Assembly: GCF_026340305.1 (NCBI RefSeq)
Contig: NZ_JAPEPI010000001.1
Span: forward strand, 2,914,001 to 2,978,000
Direction: 5' to 3'
DNA length: 64,000 bases
Source: Streptomyces sp. NBC_01381
GTDB taxonomy: Bacteria > Actinomycetota > Actinomycetes > Streptomycetales > Streptomycetaceae
Shown: in pieces, positions 17,963 through 26,216 of the stretch
Layout of the letters: each line of letters starts with the position of its first letter
Numbering within the stretch: position 1 is the first letter of the stretch
Program-made: the position numbers and the translations under genes
The notes under the pieces: model-generated
Database searches by the model: none
Told to the model about the DNA's origin: nothing
The model's input: the letters and a program-made list of their open reading frames with translations, nothing else

Positions 17963-19036
17963 CTACTCCTCAGGCTCAGGCGTCGGCTCAGGTGCCCGCT
18001 CCGGCAGCTCGGCGGAGAGCGCGGCCGCGGCCCGCACCAAGGGAAGTGCCAGCAGCGCCCCCACCCCCTCACCCAGCTTCACGCCCTGTTCGAGCACCGG
18101 ATCAAGCGCCATCCGGTCCAGCGCCTTCGCCTGCGCCGGCTCTCCGCTGGCATGCCCCGCGAGCCACCAGTCCGGCGCCCGGAAGGCGACCCGCTGGGCC
18201 ACCAGCGCTGCCGCCGAGGCCACGACCCCGTCAAGAATCACGGGCGTACGCCGCACCGCGCACTGCAGCAGGAACCCGGTCATGGCGGCGATGTCCGCCC
18301 CGCCCACCGCCGCGAGCAGCTCCAGCTGGTCCCCGAGCACGGGCCGCGCCCGCCGCAGCGAGTCACGGACCGCCGCGCACTTGCGCATCCACGCCAGGTC
18401 GTCGATCGGCGAGCCGCCCCGCCCGGTCACCACGGACGCGTCGGTCCCGCAGAGCGCGGCGACCAGCGTCGCCGCGGGCGTCGTCCCGCCGACGCTCACA
18501 TCGCCGAGCACGACCAGATCGGTGCCGGAGTCGGCCTCCTCGTCGGCGACGGCCATCCCGGCCCGCAGCGCCGCCTCGGCCTCCTCGGCCGTCAGCGCGT
18601 CCTCGATGTCGACGCGCCCCGAGCCGCGCCGCACCCGGTGACCCGCCACCTCGGCGGGCAGCTCGGCAGGGTCGCAGTCCAGGGCCATGTCGACGATCCG
18701 GACCGGTACGTCGAGCCGGCGCGCGAGCACGGCGACGGGGCTCTCCCCGGCGAGCACGGAGCGCACGAGTTCGGCCGCGCTGCCCGCGGGCCTGGTGGAG
18801 ACGTCGAGCTCGGCGACCCCGTGATCGCCCGCGAACAGGATCACGCGCGGCCGCTCGATCGGCCTGACCGGAACCGACGACTGGGCGGCGGACAGCCACT
18901 CGCCCAGTTCGTCGAGGCGCCCGAGCGCCCCGGGCGGCACGCTCTGCCGTTCCCTGCGCTCTTCGGCGTCGCGCCGCACCCCGCCGTCGGGGCGCTCGAT
19001 CAGGTCGGTGAAGTCGTCGAGATTCAGCGAGCTCAT
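17963..19036 (-). CDS. cobT: Nicotinate-nucleotide-dimethylbenzimidazole phosphoribosyltransferase
   Basis: CobT makes alpha-ribazole phosphate from dimethylbenzimidazole and nicotinate mononucleotide for the lower ligand of cobalamin. The 357-aa protein has the family motifs LFAGDHGVAE, GDVSVGGTTPAATLVAAL, and near the C terminus KLGEGVGA with the catalytic Glu. The ATG at 19036 gives the family length; a longer in-frame reading to 19234 is low-complexity. The C terminus is a short Pro/Glu tail. A methyltransferase gene is divergent and cobU follows on the same strand further on. Confidence 0.94.
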   Translation of the reverse strand: MSSLNLDDFTDLIERPDGGVRRDAEERRERQSVPPGALGRLDELGEWLSAAQSSVPVRPIERPRVILFAGDHGVAELDVSTRPAGSAAELVRSVLAGESPVAVLARRLDVPVRIVDMALDCDPAELPAEVAGHRVRRGSGRVDIEDALTAEEAEAALRAGMAVADEEADSGTDLVVLGDVSVGGTTPAATLVAALCGTDASVVTGRGGSPIDDLAWMRKCAAVRDSLRRARPVLGDQLELLAAVGGADIAAMTGFLLQCAVRRTPVILDGVVASAAALVAQRVAFRAPDWWLAGHASGEPAQAKALDRMALDPVLEQGVKLGEGVGALLALPLVRAAAALSAELPERAPEPTPEPEE

Positions 19037-19179
19037 TCGCCGAACAGTACCGGGAGGGTCGGGGCCCCGCGTGGTCGCCTCCGTGGTGTCATTGCCCTGG
19101 TGTCGATCATCCCTTACGTACCGTTTCAAGGGGATTGTCGTGCTGCTCGAACCGTCGGACAGAGGAGCCCTCCACCCCC

Positions 19180-19920
19180 ATGGACGCCGCCCACGCCGCC
19201 GCAGCCCAGGCCGAGAAGGTCCTCGCCGCCCCACACCCGGCCGCCCGCCGTCACCGGGCCCGCGCCCGCGCGATGGGCCGCTTCACCGAGCCCGAGAGCT
19301 GGCTGGACATCGACACCGGACACGGGGACTTCCCCGCCGCCGCCAAGGAGGTCCACCCGTACACCGCCTTCGACGGGCTCGACCGCACCGGGCGGGTGGA
19401 GCGGGGGCGCGCGGCGGGCCGCGTGGAGGAGGCCCACCGGGGACTGCTCGCCGATCTCGCGCCGAAGCTCGCGGGGCGCTACGACGCGCTGAGCATGTTC
19501 CACTACCTGGAGCGCAGCGCCGACCCGCGCATCGAACTCATCGCCGCCCGCACGGTGTTGCGGCCCGGCGGCCATCTGATGATCGAGGTCCCCGTCCCGG
19601 AGAGCCGGTACGCGAGGCTGCTCGCCAAGGGCTGGATCCGGCCCGAGCCGCACCACCGCATCCCGCTCACCGCACTCCGGCGCGAGCTGGAGAGCCTCGG
19701 CTACACCGTCGTGGCCACCGACCGGCGCGAGCCGCACATCCCGCTCGACCTGACCGCGGGCCTCGCCGTCGCCCTCGGCCGCATCCGCGCCGCGGCCCGC
19801 CTCGCGATCCCGCTGCTCGCCGCCGCCGCCCTGGCCGACCGGCTGCTCGCGCCCGTGGTCAGCCGCACCCGGTTCTCCAACGCCTACCGGATCATCGCCC
19901 GCAGGAACCCGGACACGTGA
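19180..19920 (+). CDS. Class I SAM-dependent methyltransferase
   Basis: This 246-aa protein has the SAM-binding motif LDIDTGHGDFP (about 45-55) and LRPGGHLMIEVPVPE (post-I/motif IV region). The order of strands fits a class I methyltransferase, and the C-terminal part is hydrophobic (residues about 205-230). The substrate is unknown. The ATG at 19180 is chosen over a longer in-frame reading at 19135. It lies between cobT and cobU, convergent with cobU with only 18 bases between stop codons. That conserved placement does not prove a role in cobalamin synthesis. Confidence 0.87.
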   Translation: MDAAHAAAAQAEKVLAAPHPAARRHRARARAMGRFTEPESWLDIDTGHGDFPAAAKEVHPYTAFDGLDRTGRVERGRAAGRVEEAHRGLLADLAPKLAGRYDALSMFHYLERSADPRIELIAARTVLRPGGHLMIEVPVPESRYARLLAKGWIRPEPHHRIPLTALRRELESLGYTVVATDRREPHIPLDLTAGLAVALGRIRAAARLAIPLLAAAALADRLLAPVVSRTRFSNAYRIIARRNPDT

Positions 19921-19938
19921 CCGGCCCGGTCGGTCCCG

Positions 19939-21138
19939 TCAGCCCCGCAGGACCAGCGCCTGGCCCGCCACGACCATCAGGACCTGCTCGCACTCCGCCG
20001 CGAACGCCGCGTTGAGACGGCCCAGTTCATCGCGGTAGCGACGGCCCGACGCGGTCGCGGGGACGATCCCCGAGCCGACCTCGTTCGAGACGGCGACGAC
20101 CGTGCGCCGGGTCGCCCGCACCGCGTCCGTGAGCTCGGCGACCCGCTTGCGCAGGGCACGCTCGCCGCCGCCCGCCCACTCGGCGTCGTCCCACGCGTTC
20201 ACCTCGTCCATCGCGTACGTCAGCCACAGCGACAGGCAGTCGATGAGCAGGGGAGGCCCGTTCTCGGCGAGCAGGGGCACCAGATCGCAGGTCTCGGCGG
20301 TGCTCCACGAGCCCGGCCGCCGCTCGCGGTGCGCGCTCACCCGGTCCGCCCACTCGGAGTCGCCGTTCCTGGTCCCGCCCGTCGCCACGTACAGCACATC
20401 GGGGAACGCCTCGAGCCGCCGCTCGGCCTCCACCGACTTCCCCGACCGAGCGCCGCCCACGACGAGGGTGCGCCGCGGCACGTCCGGTACGTCCTCGTAG
20501 GCGCCGACCACCAGCGTCGAACCGTCCGGCACGGCCCGCGCACCGGCGGCCGCGAGCCTGCGCCGCAGCTCCGCGCCGGGCGGCACCTCATCGCTCAGAT
20601 GGACGGCGATGATGTCCGTCGTCGGCCCGATGGCGCCCGCCGCCCGCAGCCGGGCGAGCCCGTCGGGGCGCCCGATGACATCGGCCACGACCATCTCGTA
20701 CGCGGGATGGTCGTCCGGCACCCCGGAGGGCGCACCGCCCGGCGGCAGATACAGCAGCCGCTCCCCGTCGGGCCCGACCACCTCGTACCCGGTGCCCGGG
20801 TGGTCCATCGCCACCGCGCGCACCCGGTGCCCGGTGAGCAGTGCGAGCTCCCGCCCGTCCGGGACCCGGCCCGGCTGCGGCAGACCGGCCGGCACCTCCA
20901 CCGATGGGCCGTCGTGCGGATGGGAGAGGAGAACCTGGCGTACGCCGCCGAGCGTGTGCCCGGAGCGGGCGGCCGCGAGGGCGGCGCCAGGCGTGAGGTC
21001 GAGCAGCAGAACGCCGTCGACGAGGAGCGCGGTCGCGGCGCGTGCGGCGTCGCCGAGCGCGGTCGCGCAGGCCGCGCAGGGGCAGCCGGGGCGCGGCAGG
21101 CCTTCAGGGGCGCCGGTGCCGAGCAGAGTCAGTTCCAC
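19939..21138 (-). CDS. cobU: Adenosylcobinamide kinase/guanylyltransferase fused to an MBL-like N-terminal domain
   Basis: The C-terminal half (about 222-399) is a complete CobU. It has the P-loop GGARSGKS (228-235), HRERRPGSW (270-278) with the guanylylated His, then LIDCLSLWL and SNEVGSGIVP. CobU phosphorylates adenosylcobinamide and converts it to the GDP form. The N-terminal 215 residues resemble a metallo-beta-lactamase fold of the PhnP type (start ELTLLGTGAPEG, a Cys-rich GCPCAACA, and LLSHPHDGPS), but the usual HxHxDH metal motif is incomplete. The GTG at 21138 has GGAGG 8 bases upstream, which favours it over 21168. Confidence 0.92.
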   Translation of the reverse strand: MELTLLGTGAPEGLPRPGCPCAACATALGDAARAATALLVDGVLLLDLTPGAALAAARSGHTLGGVRQVLLSHPHDGPSVEVPAGLPQPGRVPDGRELALLTGHRVRAVAMDHPGTGYEVVGPDGERLLYLPPGGAPSGVPDDHPAYEMVVADVIGRPDGLARLRAAGAIGPTTDIIAVHLSDEVPPGAELRRRLAAAGARAVPDGSTLVVGAYEDVPDVPRRTLVVGGARSGKSVEAERRLEAFPDVLYVATGGTRNGDSEWADRVSAHRERRPGSWSTAETCDLVPLLAENGPPLLIDCLSLWLTYAMDEVNAWDDAEWAGGGERALRKRVAELTDAVRATRRTVVAVSNEVGSGIVPATASGRRYRDELGRLNAAFAAECEQVLMVVAGQALVLRG

Positions 21139-21228
21139 GAGAAGATCCTCCCGCGTCACCGCGAGCACCGCTCGCCCGGCTAGGCTTCAAGCGGCTTGAG
21201 ACAGCTGTCGGACCATCGGGAGGCTGGC

Positions 21229-21450
21229 ATGGCGGCATGGACGTGGCGGTTCGAGAAGGCGGACGGGACGGAGGTCCAGCCCGCGCTGCAGCCCGAGGAG
21301 TTCACCACTCAGGGCGACGCGGAGTCCTGGGTCGGCGAGTACTGGAAAGAACTCGCCGAGGGCGGCGCCGACCAAGTGTCGCTTTTCGAGGACGCCAACA
21401 AGATCTACGGACCGATGAGCCTGCACGCGGAGGACGCGGCGCAGGGCTGA
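21229..21450 (+). CDS. Small conserved acidic protein
   Basis: This 73-aa soluble acidic protein starts MAAWTWRFEKADG. GGGAGG lies 5 bases before the ATG, and third positions are strongly G/C, so it is a real gene. I recall similar small proteins in other Streptomyces but no function. It is monocistronic, with a bidirectional hairpin terminator 18 bases after its stop. Confidence 0.82.
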   Translation: MAAWTWRFEKADGTEVQPALQPEEFTTQGDAESWVGEYWKELAEGGADQVSLFEDANKIYGPMSLHAEDAAQG

Positions 21451-21467
21451 GCCGGGCCTGGACATGA

Positions 21468-21498
21468 GGGAGGCGGTGGCCGTCGGCCACCGCCTCCC
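21468..21498. terminator. Bidirectional terminator between the 73-aa gene and the HtrA-like gene
   Basis: Perfect 14-bp arms GGGAGGCGGTGGCC and GGCCACCGCCTCCC surround a 3-base loop. It sits between convergent stop codons. Confidence 0.85.
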
Positions 21499-21508
21499 GC
21501 ACGTCCGG

Positions 21509-22561
21509 CTACATCTCGCCCAGCGTGACGTCGACGGTCTTCTCGGCGCCGTCCCGCACGTACGTCACTTCCGTCTTGTCGCCCGGTTGCTGCCCGGCAA
21601 GTGCCTCGGAGAGCGAGGTGATCGTGGTGATGTCGGCGTCGCCCACCTTGGTGATGATGTCGCCGGTCTCGATGCCGGCGTCGGCCGCCGCACCGTCCTG
21701 CTGCTCCTCGACCACGGCGACGCCCGCGGGACGGTAGTCGTCGCCGAGCACGGTCCGCCCCGTGATGCCGAGCGCGGCCCGGCCCGAGTCGGTGACCCTG
21801 CCGTCCTTGATGATCTGGTCGGCGACCGTCTTCACCATCGAGGACGGGATCGCGAACCCGATGCCGGGCGCCGCGCTGTCGCCCATGTCCGGGTCGGTCG
21901 CCGCGAGCGTCGGGATGCCGATGACCTCGCTGTCGAGATTGACCAGGGCGCCGCCGCTGTTGCCCGGGTTGATCGCCGCGGATGTCTGCACCATGTTGGC
22001 GATGGTGGCGCCGGTACCGCCGCCCGAACTGCCCTCGCTGACGGTCCGGCCGGTGGCGGAGACGATGCCCTGCGTGACGCTGGACGAAAGACCCAGCGGC
22101 GAACCCATGGCGAGCACGATCTGCCCGACCTCGGCCTTGTTGGAGTCCCCGAACTTCGCGGCCTTGAGCCCGCTCGGCACGTCGTCGAGCTTGATGACGG
22201 CGAGGTCCTGCTCCGGGTACGCGGCGACGAGCTCGGCGCCGAGCGTCAGCTCACCGGTGGCCGTCGTCACCTTGAAGGTCTGCTCCTTGCCCACGACATG
22301 GGCGTTGGTGACGATGTGCCCCTTGCCGTCGTAGACGATGCCGGAGCCGAGACTGTCGGAGGCCTCGATCTGCACGACCGACGGCAGGACGTCCTCGATG
22401 ACCTGCTGGTAGTCCTCCTGCAGATCGTTCGCGGCGGCGGGCGCGGCCTGCGTGGTGGACTCACCGGAGTCCCCGGAGCCGGAGCTTGAGCAGCCTGCGA
22501 CGAGGAGGGCGGCGGCAAGGGAAGCGGTCACGGTGACAGCACGGGTGCGCGAGACATTCAT
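21509..22561 (-). CDS. HtrA/DegP-type serine protease with PDZ domain, lipoprotein
   Basis: This is an extracytoplasmic quality-control protease of 350 aa. A lipoprotein signal ends at the lipobox VAGC (Cys24). The trypsin-like domain has the catalytic triad His88 (TNAHVV), Asp119 (EQDLAVIKL) and Ser202 (INPGNSGGA). One PDZ domain occupies about 255-345. A Ser/Gly-rich linker (25-45) follows the lipidated Cys. Family length and motif order are complete. It is likely anchored on the outer face of the membrane. No operon partner is seen, and a family A repeat lies just upstream of its start. Confidence 0.94.
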   Translation of the reverse strand: MNVSRTRAVTVTASLAAALLVAGCSSSGSGDSGESTTQAAPAAANDLQEDYQQVIEDVLPSVVQIEASDSLGSGIVYDGKGHIVTNAHVVGKEQTFKVTTATGELTLGAELVAAYPEQDLAVIKLDDVPSGLKAAKFGDSNKAEVGQIVLAMGSPLGLSSSVTQGIVSATGRTVSEGSSGGGTGATIANMVQTSAAINPGNSGGALVNLDSEVIGIPTLAATDPDMGDSAAPGIGFAIPSSMVKTVADQIIKDGRVTDSGRAALGITGRTVLGDDYRPAGVAVVEEQQDGAAADAGIETGDIITKVGDADITTITSLSEALAGQQPGDKTEVTYVRDGAEKTVDVTLGEM

Positions 22562-22602
22562 GTCCCGAGTGTCCCGTTCGCCCCCATACGGCGCACTGAG
22601 TT

Positions 22603-22650
22603 GCGGGGCAATCGGGTGGGCGTGCGGAAAGATCCGCCGCGAAGCGGCGG
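22603..22650 (+). repeat. Dispersed intergenic repeat family A, copy 2
   Basis: GCGGGGCAATCGGGTGGG, then GGAAAGATCC and the hairpin CCGCCGC-GAA-GCGGCGG, in the same order and orientation as the copy at 14623. It fills the gap between htrA and the methyltransferase gene. Confidence 0.85.
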
Positions 22651-22655
22651 ATCAG

Positions 22656-23363
22656 TCAGTCCCGTACCCCACACACATGCAAAAGAGCCGCGACCCGGCG
22701 GTACGGGTCGGTACGCCCGGCCCGCTCCTCGGCGGCGAGCAACGCGGACAGCTCGGCCTCCGCGGGTACACCCGCGTCATCCGCCGCCGTATCGGTGAAG
22801 ACCCGCACCCCGTACCAGGCACGCAACGGCGCCGCGATCCCGGCGAGAGACGCCACCACCGCGTCGAGCCGATCCGCCCGCGCCTCGATGCCGAGCCGGT
22901 TCCGGTACGACGTCGAGTCGAACGCGGCCAGCGCCCCCGCCCAGTCACCGGCCAGCCCCGGCCGCATGGCAAGCGCGTCCGCGTTCCGTACGAGCAACGA
23001 AAGCAGCCCGCCGGGCGCCAGCATCCGGGCAAGCCCCGCGAGCAACGCGTCCGGCTCCTCGACGTACATGAGGACGCCGTGGCACAGCACGACATCGAAG
23101 CTGCCCGGCAGGAAGTGCACCCCGGTCTCGTGCCCGTCGCCCTCGACGATCCGCATCCTCCCGCGGATGCCCTCGGGCTCCGCGTCGAGCGCCGCACGCG
23201 CCGCGGCGACCATCGCCGGATCCTGCTCGACGCCCGTCACCTTGTGACCGGCACGCGCGAGCCGCAGCGCCTGCGTGCCCTGGCCCATGCCCACGTCCAG
23301 CACCCGCAGCCGCTGCCCCACGGGGAAGCGCCCTGCTATCTGTTCGTCGAGCTGCCGGGACAC
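22656..23363 (-). CDS. Class I SAM-dependent methyltransferase
   Basis: This is a 235-aa methyltransferase (counted from the GTG at 23363) with motif I VLDVGMGQGTQAL, acidic motif II VTGVEQDP, DVVLCHGVLMYVEEPD, and LAPGGLLSLLVRN. It resembles the UbiE/CmoM-like group; the substrate is unknown. The reading frame continues upstream for 26 plausible residues (AWLEKLGGLRNAVRQEL is part of them) to a CTG at 23441, which overlaps the TGA of the DUF3043 gene and has GGAGAG 5 bases before it. The true start may therefore be that CTG. The two genes are probably co-transcribed. Confidence 0.88.
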   Translation of the reverse strand: MSRQLDEQIAGRFPVGQRLRVLDVGMGQGTQALRLARAGHKVTGVEQDPAMVAAARAALDAEPEGIRGRMRIVEGDGHETGVHFLPGSFDVVLCHGVLMYVEEPDALLAGLARMLAPGGLLSLLVRNADALAMRPGLAGDWAGALAAFDSTSYRNRLGIEARADRLDAVVASLAGIAAPLRAWYGVRVFTDTAADDAGVPAEAELSALLAAEERAGRTDPYRRVAALLHVCGVRD

Positions 23364-23437
23364 CAGCTCCTGGCGTACGGCATTGCGCAGACCGCCCAGC
23401 TTCTCCAGCCAGGCGGCCGCTCCGCCGGCGAAACCGC

Positions 23438-24034
23438 TCAGGGCCGCTCTCCGCGCTTGACCTGCGGCTTGGGCAGTCGCAGTCGGCGCATCTGGAGCGT
23501 ACGCATCAGGGCGTAGGCGACGGCGCCCTTCTTGCTCTCGTCGGGGAAGCGCTCGGCAAGGCGTTTCTTCAGACGGAACGCGGTGGTGACCGAGTCCACG
23601 ATGATCAGGACGATCACGGCGAGCCAGAGCAGCAGCGCGATGTTCTGCAGCTGCGGGATCCGGACCATGCTCAGTACGAGGATGATCACGGCCAGCGGCA
23701 GGAAGAACTCGGCGATGCAGAACCGCGAGTCCACGAAGTCACGGGCGAACCTGCGCACCGGACCCTTGTCGCGGGCGGGCAGATAGCGCTCGTCACCGCT
23801 GGCAAGCGCCTGGCGCTGCTTGTCCATCTGGACGCGGCGCTCGCTGCGCTGCCGCTTCGCCGCCTCCTTGCGCGTCACAGGCGTGTTGGCCACGCTGCGG
23901 CGCTGGGTCTGGGCCTCACTGCGCTTGGGCGTGGGGCGGCCCTTCGGGGCCTCGGGGTCACGGGGCTGCTGGGAGTCGGTCACCGGGGCCTTGCTCGCCG
24001 GGGCCTTCTCGTCCTTGGATCGGCTACGGAACAC
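23438..24034 (-). CDS. DUF3043 membrane protein
   Basis: This 198-aa protein has a long charged N-terminal half (Lys/Arg/Gln-rich, residues 1-100), two membrane helices (about 110-155, FFLPLAVIILVLSMV and LLLWLAVIVLIIVDSV) and a basic tail. This is the architecture of the DUF3043 family, found in actinobacteria without known function. The start may be the GTG at 24034 (VFRSRSKDEK) or a TTG 9 bases upstream; neither has a good Shine-Dalgarno sequence. The methyltransferase gene follows with overlapping codons. Confidence 0.86.
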   Translation of the reverse strand: MFRSRSKDEKAPASKAPVTDSQQPRDPEAPKGRPTPKRSEAQTQRRSVANTPVTRKEAAKRQRSERRVQMDKQRQALASGDERYLPARDKGPVRRFARDFVDSRFCIAEFFLPLAVIILVLSMVRIPQLQNIALLLWLAVIVLIIVDSVTTAFRLKKRLAERFPDESKKGAVAYALMRTLQMRRLRLPKPQVKRGERP

Positions 24035-24332
24035 AAAACCCAAGGGTACGGGGTGCGGACGTGTGGACCCCAGTCCGATGGGAACGATCCGGCAACACCG
24101 CGCGTCTTGATTATGTGTCTACGGGGACGTTCGGTGTAGTTTGCATGCGCTTTGCGGGCGGATCACAGGGGTACACCTACTCCCTACGCCGGAGCGCGGC
24201 GGGATGCAGTCGTCCTTGGGGATGAGCGCATCCGCACGCGAACAGTGCGGTAATGGATGCAGGGCCCGTACTGTGGGTTCTGTTGCAGTACCTGGAGCTG
24301 AGAAGTCCGTCAGAAGGGGGCGCGCGAAGCCC

Positions 24333-25124
24333 ATGAGCGGTGTCATGAAGCGTATGGGGATGATCTTCCGCGCGAAGGCGAACAAGGCCCTTGACCGGGC
24401 CGAGGACCCGCGCGAAACCCTCGATTACTCCTACCAGAAGCAGCTGGAGCTGCTGCAGAAGGTGCGCCGTGGAGTCGCCGACGTGGCGACGTCCCGCAAG
24501 CGCCTCGAGCTGCAGCTGAGCCAGCTCCAGAAGCAGTCGTCGACCCTGGAGGACCAGGGTCGCAAGGCGCTCGCGCTCGGCCGCGAGGACCTGGCCCGTG
24601 AGGCCCTGTCCCGCCGTGCCGCGCTCCAGCAGCAGGTGACGGACCTGGAGACCCAGCACCAGACGCTCCAGGGCGAGGAGGAGAAGCTCACCCTCGCGGC
24701 GCAGCGACTCCAGGCCAAGGTCGACGCCTTCCGTACGAAGAAGGAGACGATCAAGGCCACGTACACCGCCGCGCAGGCGCAGACCCGGATCGGCGAGGCC
24801 TTCTCCGGCATCTCCGAGGAGATGGGCGACGTCGGCATGGCCATCCAGCGTGCCGAGGACAAGACCGCGCAGCTCCAGGCGCGGGCCGGCGCGATCGACG
24901 AGCTGCTCGCCTCCGGTGCCCTCGACGACTCCTCCGGGCTGGCCAAGGACGACATCCAGTCCGAGCTGGATCGCCTCTCCGGTGGTACTGATGTAGAGCT
25001 GGAACTGCAGCGCATGAAGGCGGAACTGGCCGGCGGCTCGACGCCGAAGCAGGCCATCGAGCCGGGTCAGGGACAGCCCCAGGCCCAGCAGCCGCAGGAC
25101 ACTCCGCGCTTCGACAAGCAGTAG
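24333..25124 (+). CDS. pspA: Phage shock protein A (PspA/IM30/Vipp1 family)
   Basis: PspA is a membrane-associated coiled-coil protein of the ESCRT-III superfamily that protects the cell membrane under stress. The 263-aa protein begins MSGVMKRMGMIFRAK, an amphipathic N-terminal helix, followed by long helices with heptad patterns (residues about 25-225, many Gln/Leu/Lys/Glu). The C-terminal tail is Gln/Pro-rich (240-263). An internal ATG at 24345 is also possible. pspAA follows after 35 bp. The 290-bp upstream gap presumably holds its promoter; I could not fix it. Confidence 0.94.
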   Translation: MSGVMKRMGMIFRAKANKALDRAEDPRETLDYSYQKQLELLQKVRRGVADVATSRKRLELQLSQLQKQSSTLEDQGRKALALGREDLAREALSRRAALQQQVTDLETQHQTLQGEEEKLTLAAQRLQAKVDAFRTKKETIKATYTAAQAQTRIGEAFSGISEEMGDVGMAIQRAEDKTAQLQARAGAIDELLASGALDDSSGLAKDDIQSELDRLSGGTDVELELQRMKAELAGGSTPKQAIEPGQGQPQAQQPQDTPRFDKQ

Positions 25125-25159
25125 CCCTGCGCATACCGCTCACGTCCGAGGAGGGCGAC

Positions 25160-25438
25160 ATGATCGTACGGATCATGGGGGAGGGGCAGGTGAAGCTGGC
25201 CGACAGCCACTTCGCCGAACTGAACAAACTGGACGACGAGCTGCTCGCCGAGATGGAGGGCGGCGACGAGTCCGGCTTCCGCAGGACGCTGGGCGCGCTG
25301 CTCGACAAGGTCCGGGAGCTGGGGGAGCCCCTCCCGGACGAGGCGCTGGAACCTTCGGAGCTGATCCTCCCCGCCGAGGACGCGACGCTGGACGAGGTCC
25401 GCCAGATGCTGAACGACGACGGCTTGATCCCCGGCTGA
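25160..25438 (+). CDS. pspAA: PspA-associated protein PspAA
   Basis: This small 92-aa acidic protein (MIVRIMGEGQVKLADSHF...) is the usual actinobacterial partner of PspA. The end is an EVRQMLNDDGLIPG motif. A GGAGG stretch precedes the ATG. It is probably co-transcribed with pspA. Its 3' end is followed at once by the 25.5-26.2 kb repeat array. Function beyond association with PspA is not established here. Confidence 0.9.
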   Translation: MIVRIMGEGQVKLADSHFAELNKLDDELLAEMEGGDESGFRRTLGALLDKVRELGEPLPDEALEPSELILPAEDATLDEVRQMLNDDGLIPG

Positions 25439-25480
25439 GGGTCCCTCCGGGGGTGGCGCGCAGAACCGCCGCTCCGCGCC

Positions 25481-26216
25481 GGCACTTCCCCACCCACCCG
25501 CCCGATCACTCGGCAGCGCGGTCAATCCCCTGCCCCGCGCCGACCCGTCACCTGGCAACTTCGACATCCCACCCGCCCGCCCGATTGCTCGGCAGCTCAG
25601 GTCAATTCTTCGGTCCGCCGGCTGATGGCGGGTGGCTCCGGCCTTCGGCCCGCCGGCCCGATCACTCGGCAGCTCGGTCAATCCCTCGCCCCGCGCCGAC
25701 CCGTCACCTGGCAACTTCGACGTCCCGCCCGCCCGCCCGATTGCTCGGCAGCTCAGGTCAATTCTTCGGTCCGCCGGCCCGATGACCGGGTGGCTCCGGC
25801 CTTCGGCCCGCCTGCCTGATTGCTCGGGTGCTCGGGGCGATTCTCTGTTGCGCTGGCCTGGCTACTCGGTAGCTCCGGTCTCCCACCCGCCCGCCCGATT
25901 GCTCGGCGGCTCGGGGCGATTCTCCGGTCCGTTGGCCCGATCACCGGGTGTCTCCGGTCTTCAGCCCGCCCGTCGGGTTGCTCGGGAGCTTGGGGCGATT
26001 CTCAGGTCCGTTGGCCCGGCTGCAAGGCAGCTCTGGCCTCCCCCGGCCCGCCCGATTGCTCTGGTCCGCCAGCCCGTCGGTCCGGTGGCTCCGGTCTCTC
26101 GTCCACCCCGCCCGGTTCCCTCGCAGTTCGGGTAAGTCTCCCGGCCCGCCCACGCGATCACCCCACAGCTCCGGGTAATCGGGTGGGTGGGTGGGGAAAT
26201 CGCCGCGAAGCGGCGG
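25481..26216. repeat. Array of about 79-base tandem repeats with inverted terminal segments
   Basis: A recurring landmark (GATTGCTCGG or a close variant) appears at 25504, 25583, 25660, 25739, 25818, 25897, 25976, 26054 and 26114. The spacings are 79, 77, 79, 79, 79, 79, 78 and 60 bases. Each unit also holds a related half-unit (CCCGATGACCGGGTGGCTC type), so the basic module is about 40 bases. The left end (CTTCCCCACCCACCCGCCCG) and the right end (CGGGTGGGTGGGTGGGGAAA) are inverted copies, and the right end carries the family A hairpin. Confidence 0.85.
26171..26216 (+). repeat. Dispersed intergenic repeat family A, copy 3
   Basis: GGGTAATCGGGTGGGTGGG, then GGGGAAATCG and the hairpin CGCCGC-GAA-GCGGCG. 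It forms the right end of the tandem array. Confidence 0.75.

Noticed and set aside
21139..21228. Cobalamin riboswitch before cobU
   Set aside because: The gap is about 90 bases and holds no B12-box-like sequence.
25632..26135. Open frames through the repeat array
   Set aside because: They exist because the array is GC-rich and partly in multiples of three; the peptides are repetitive and lack Streptomyces codon bias.
25481..26216. CRISPR-like array
   Set aside because: The repeats are head to tail without unique spacers of constant length, the units diverge gradually, and no cas gene is present.
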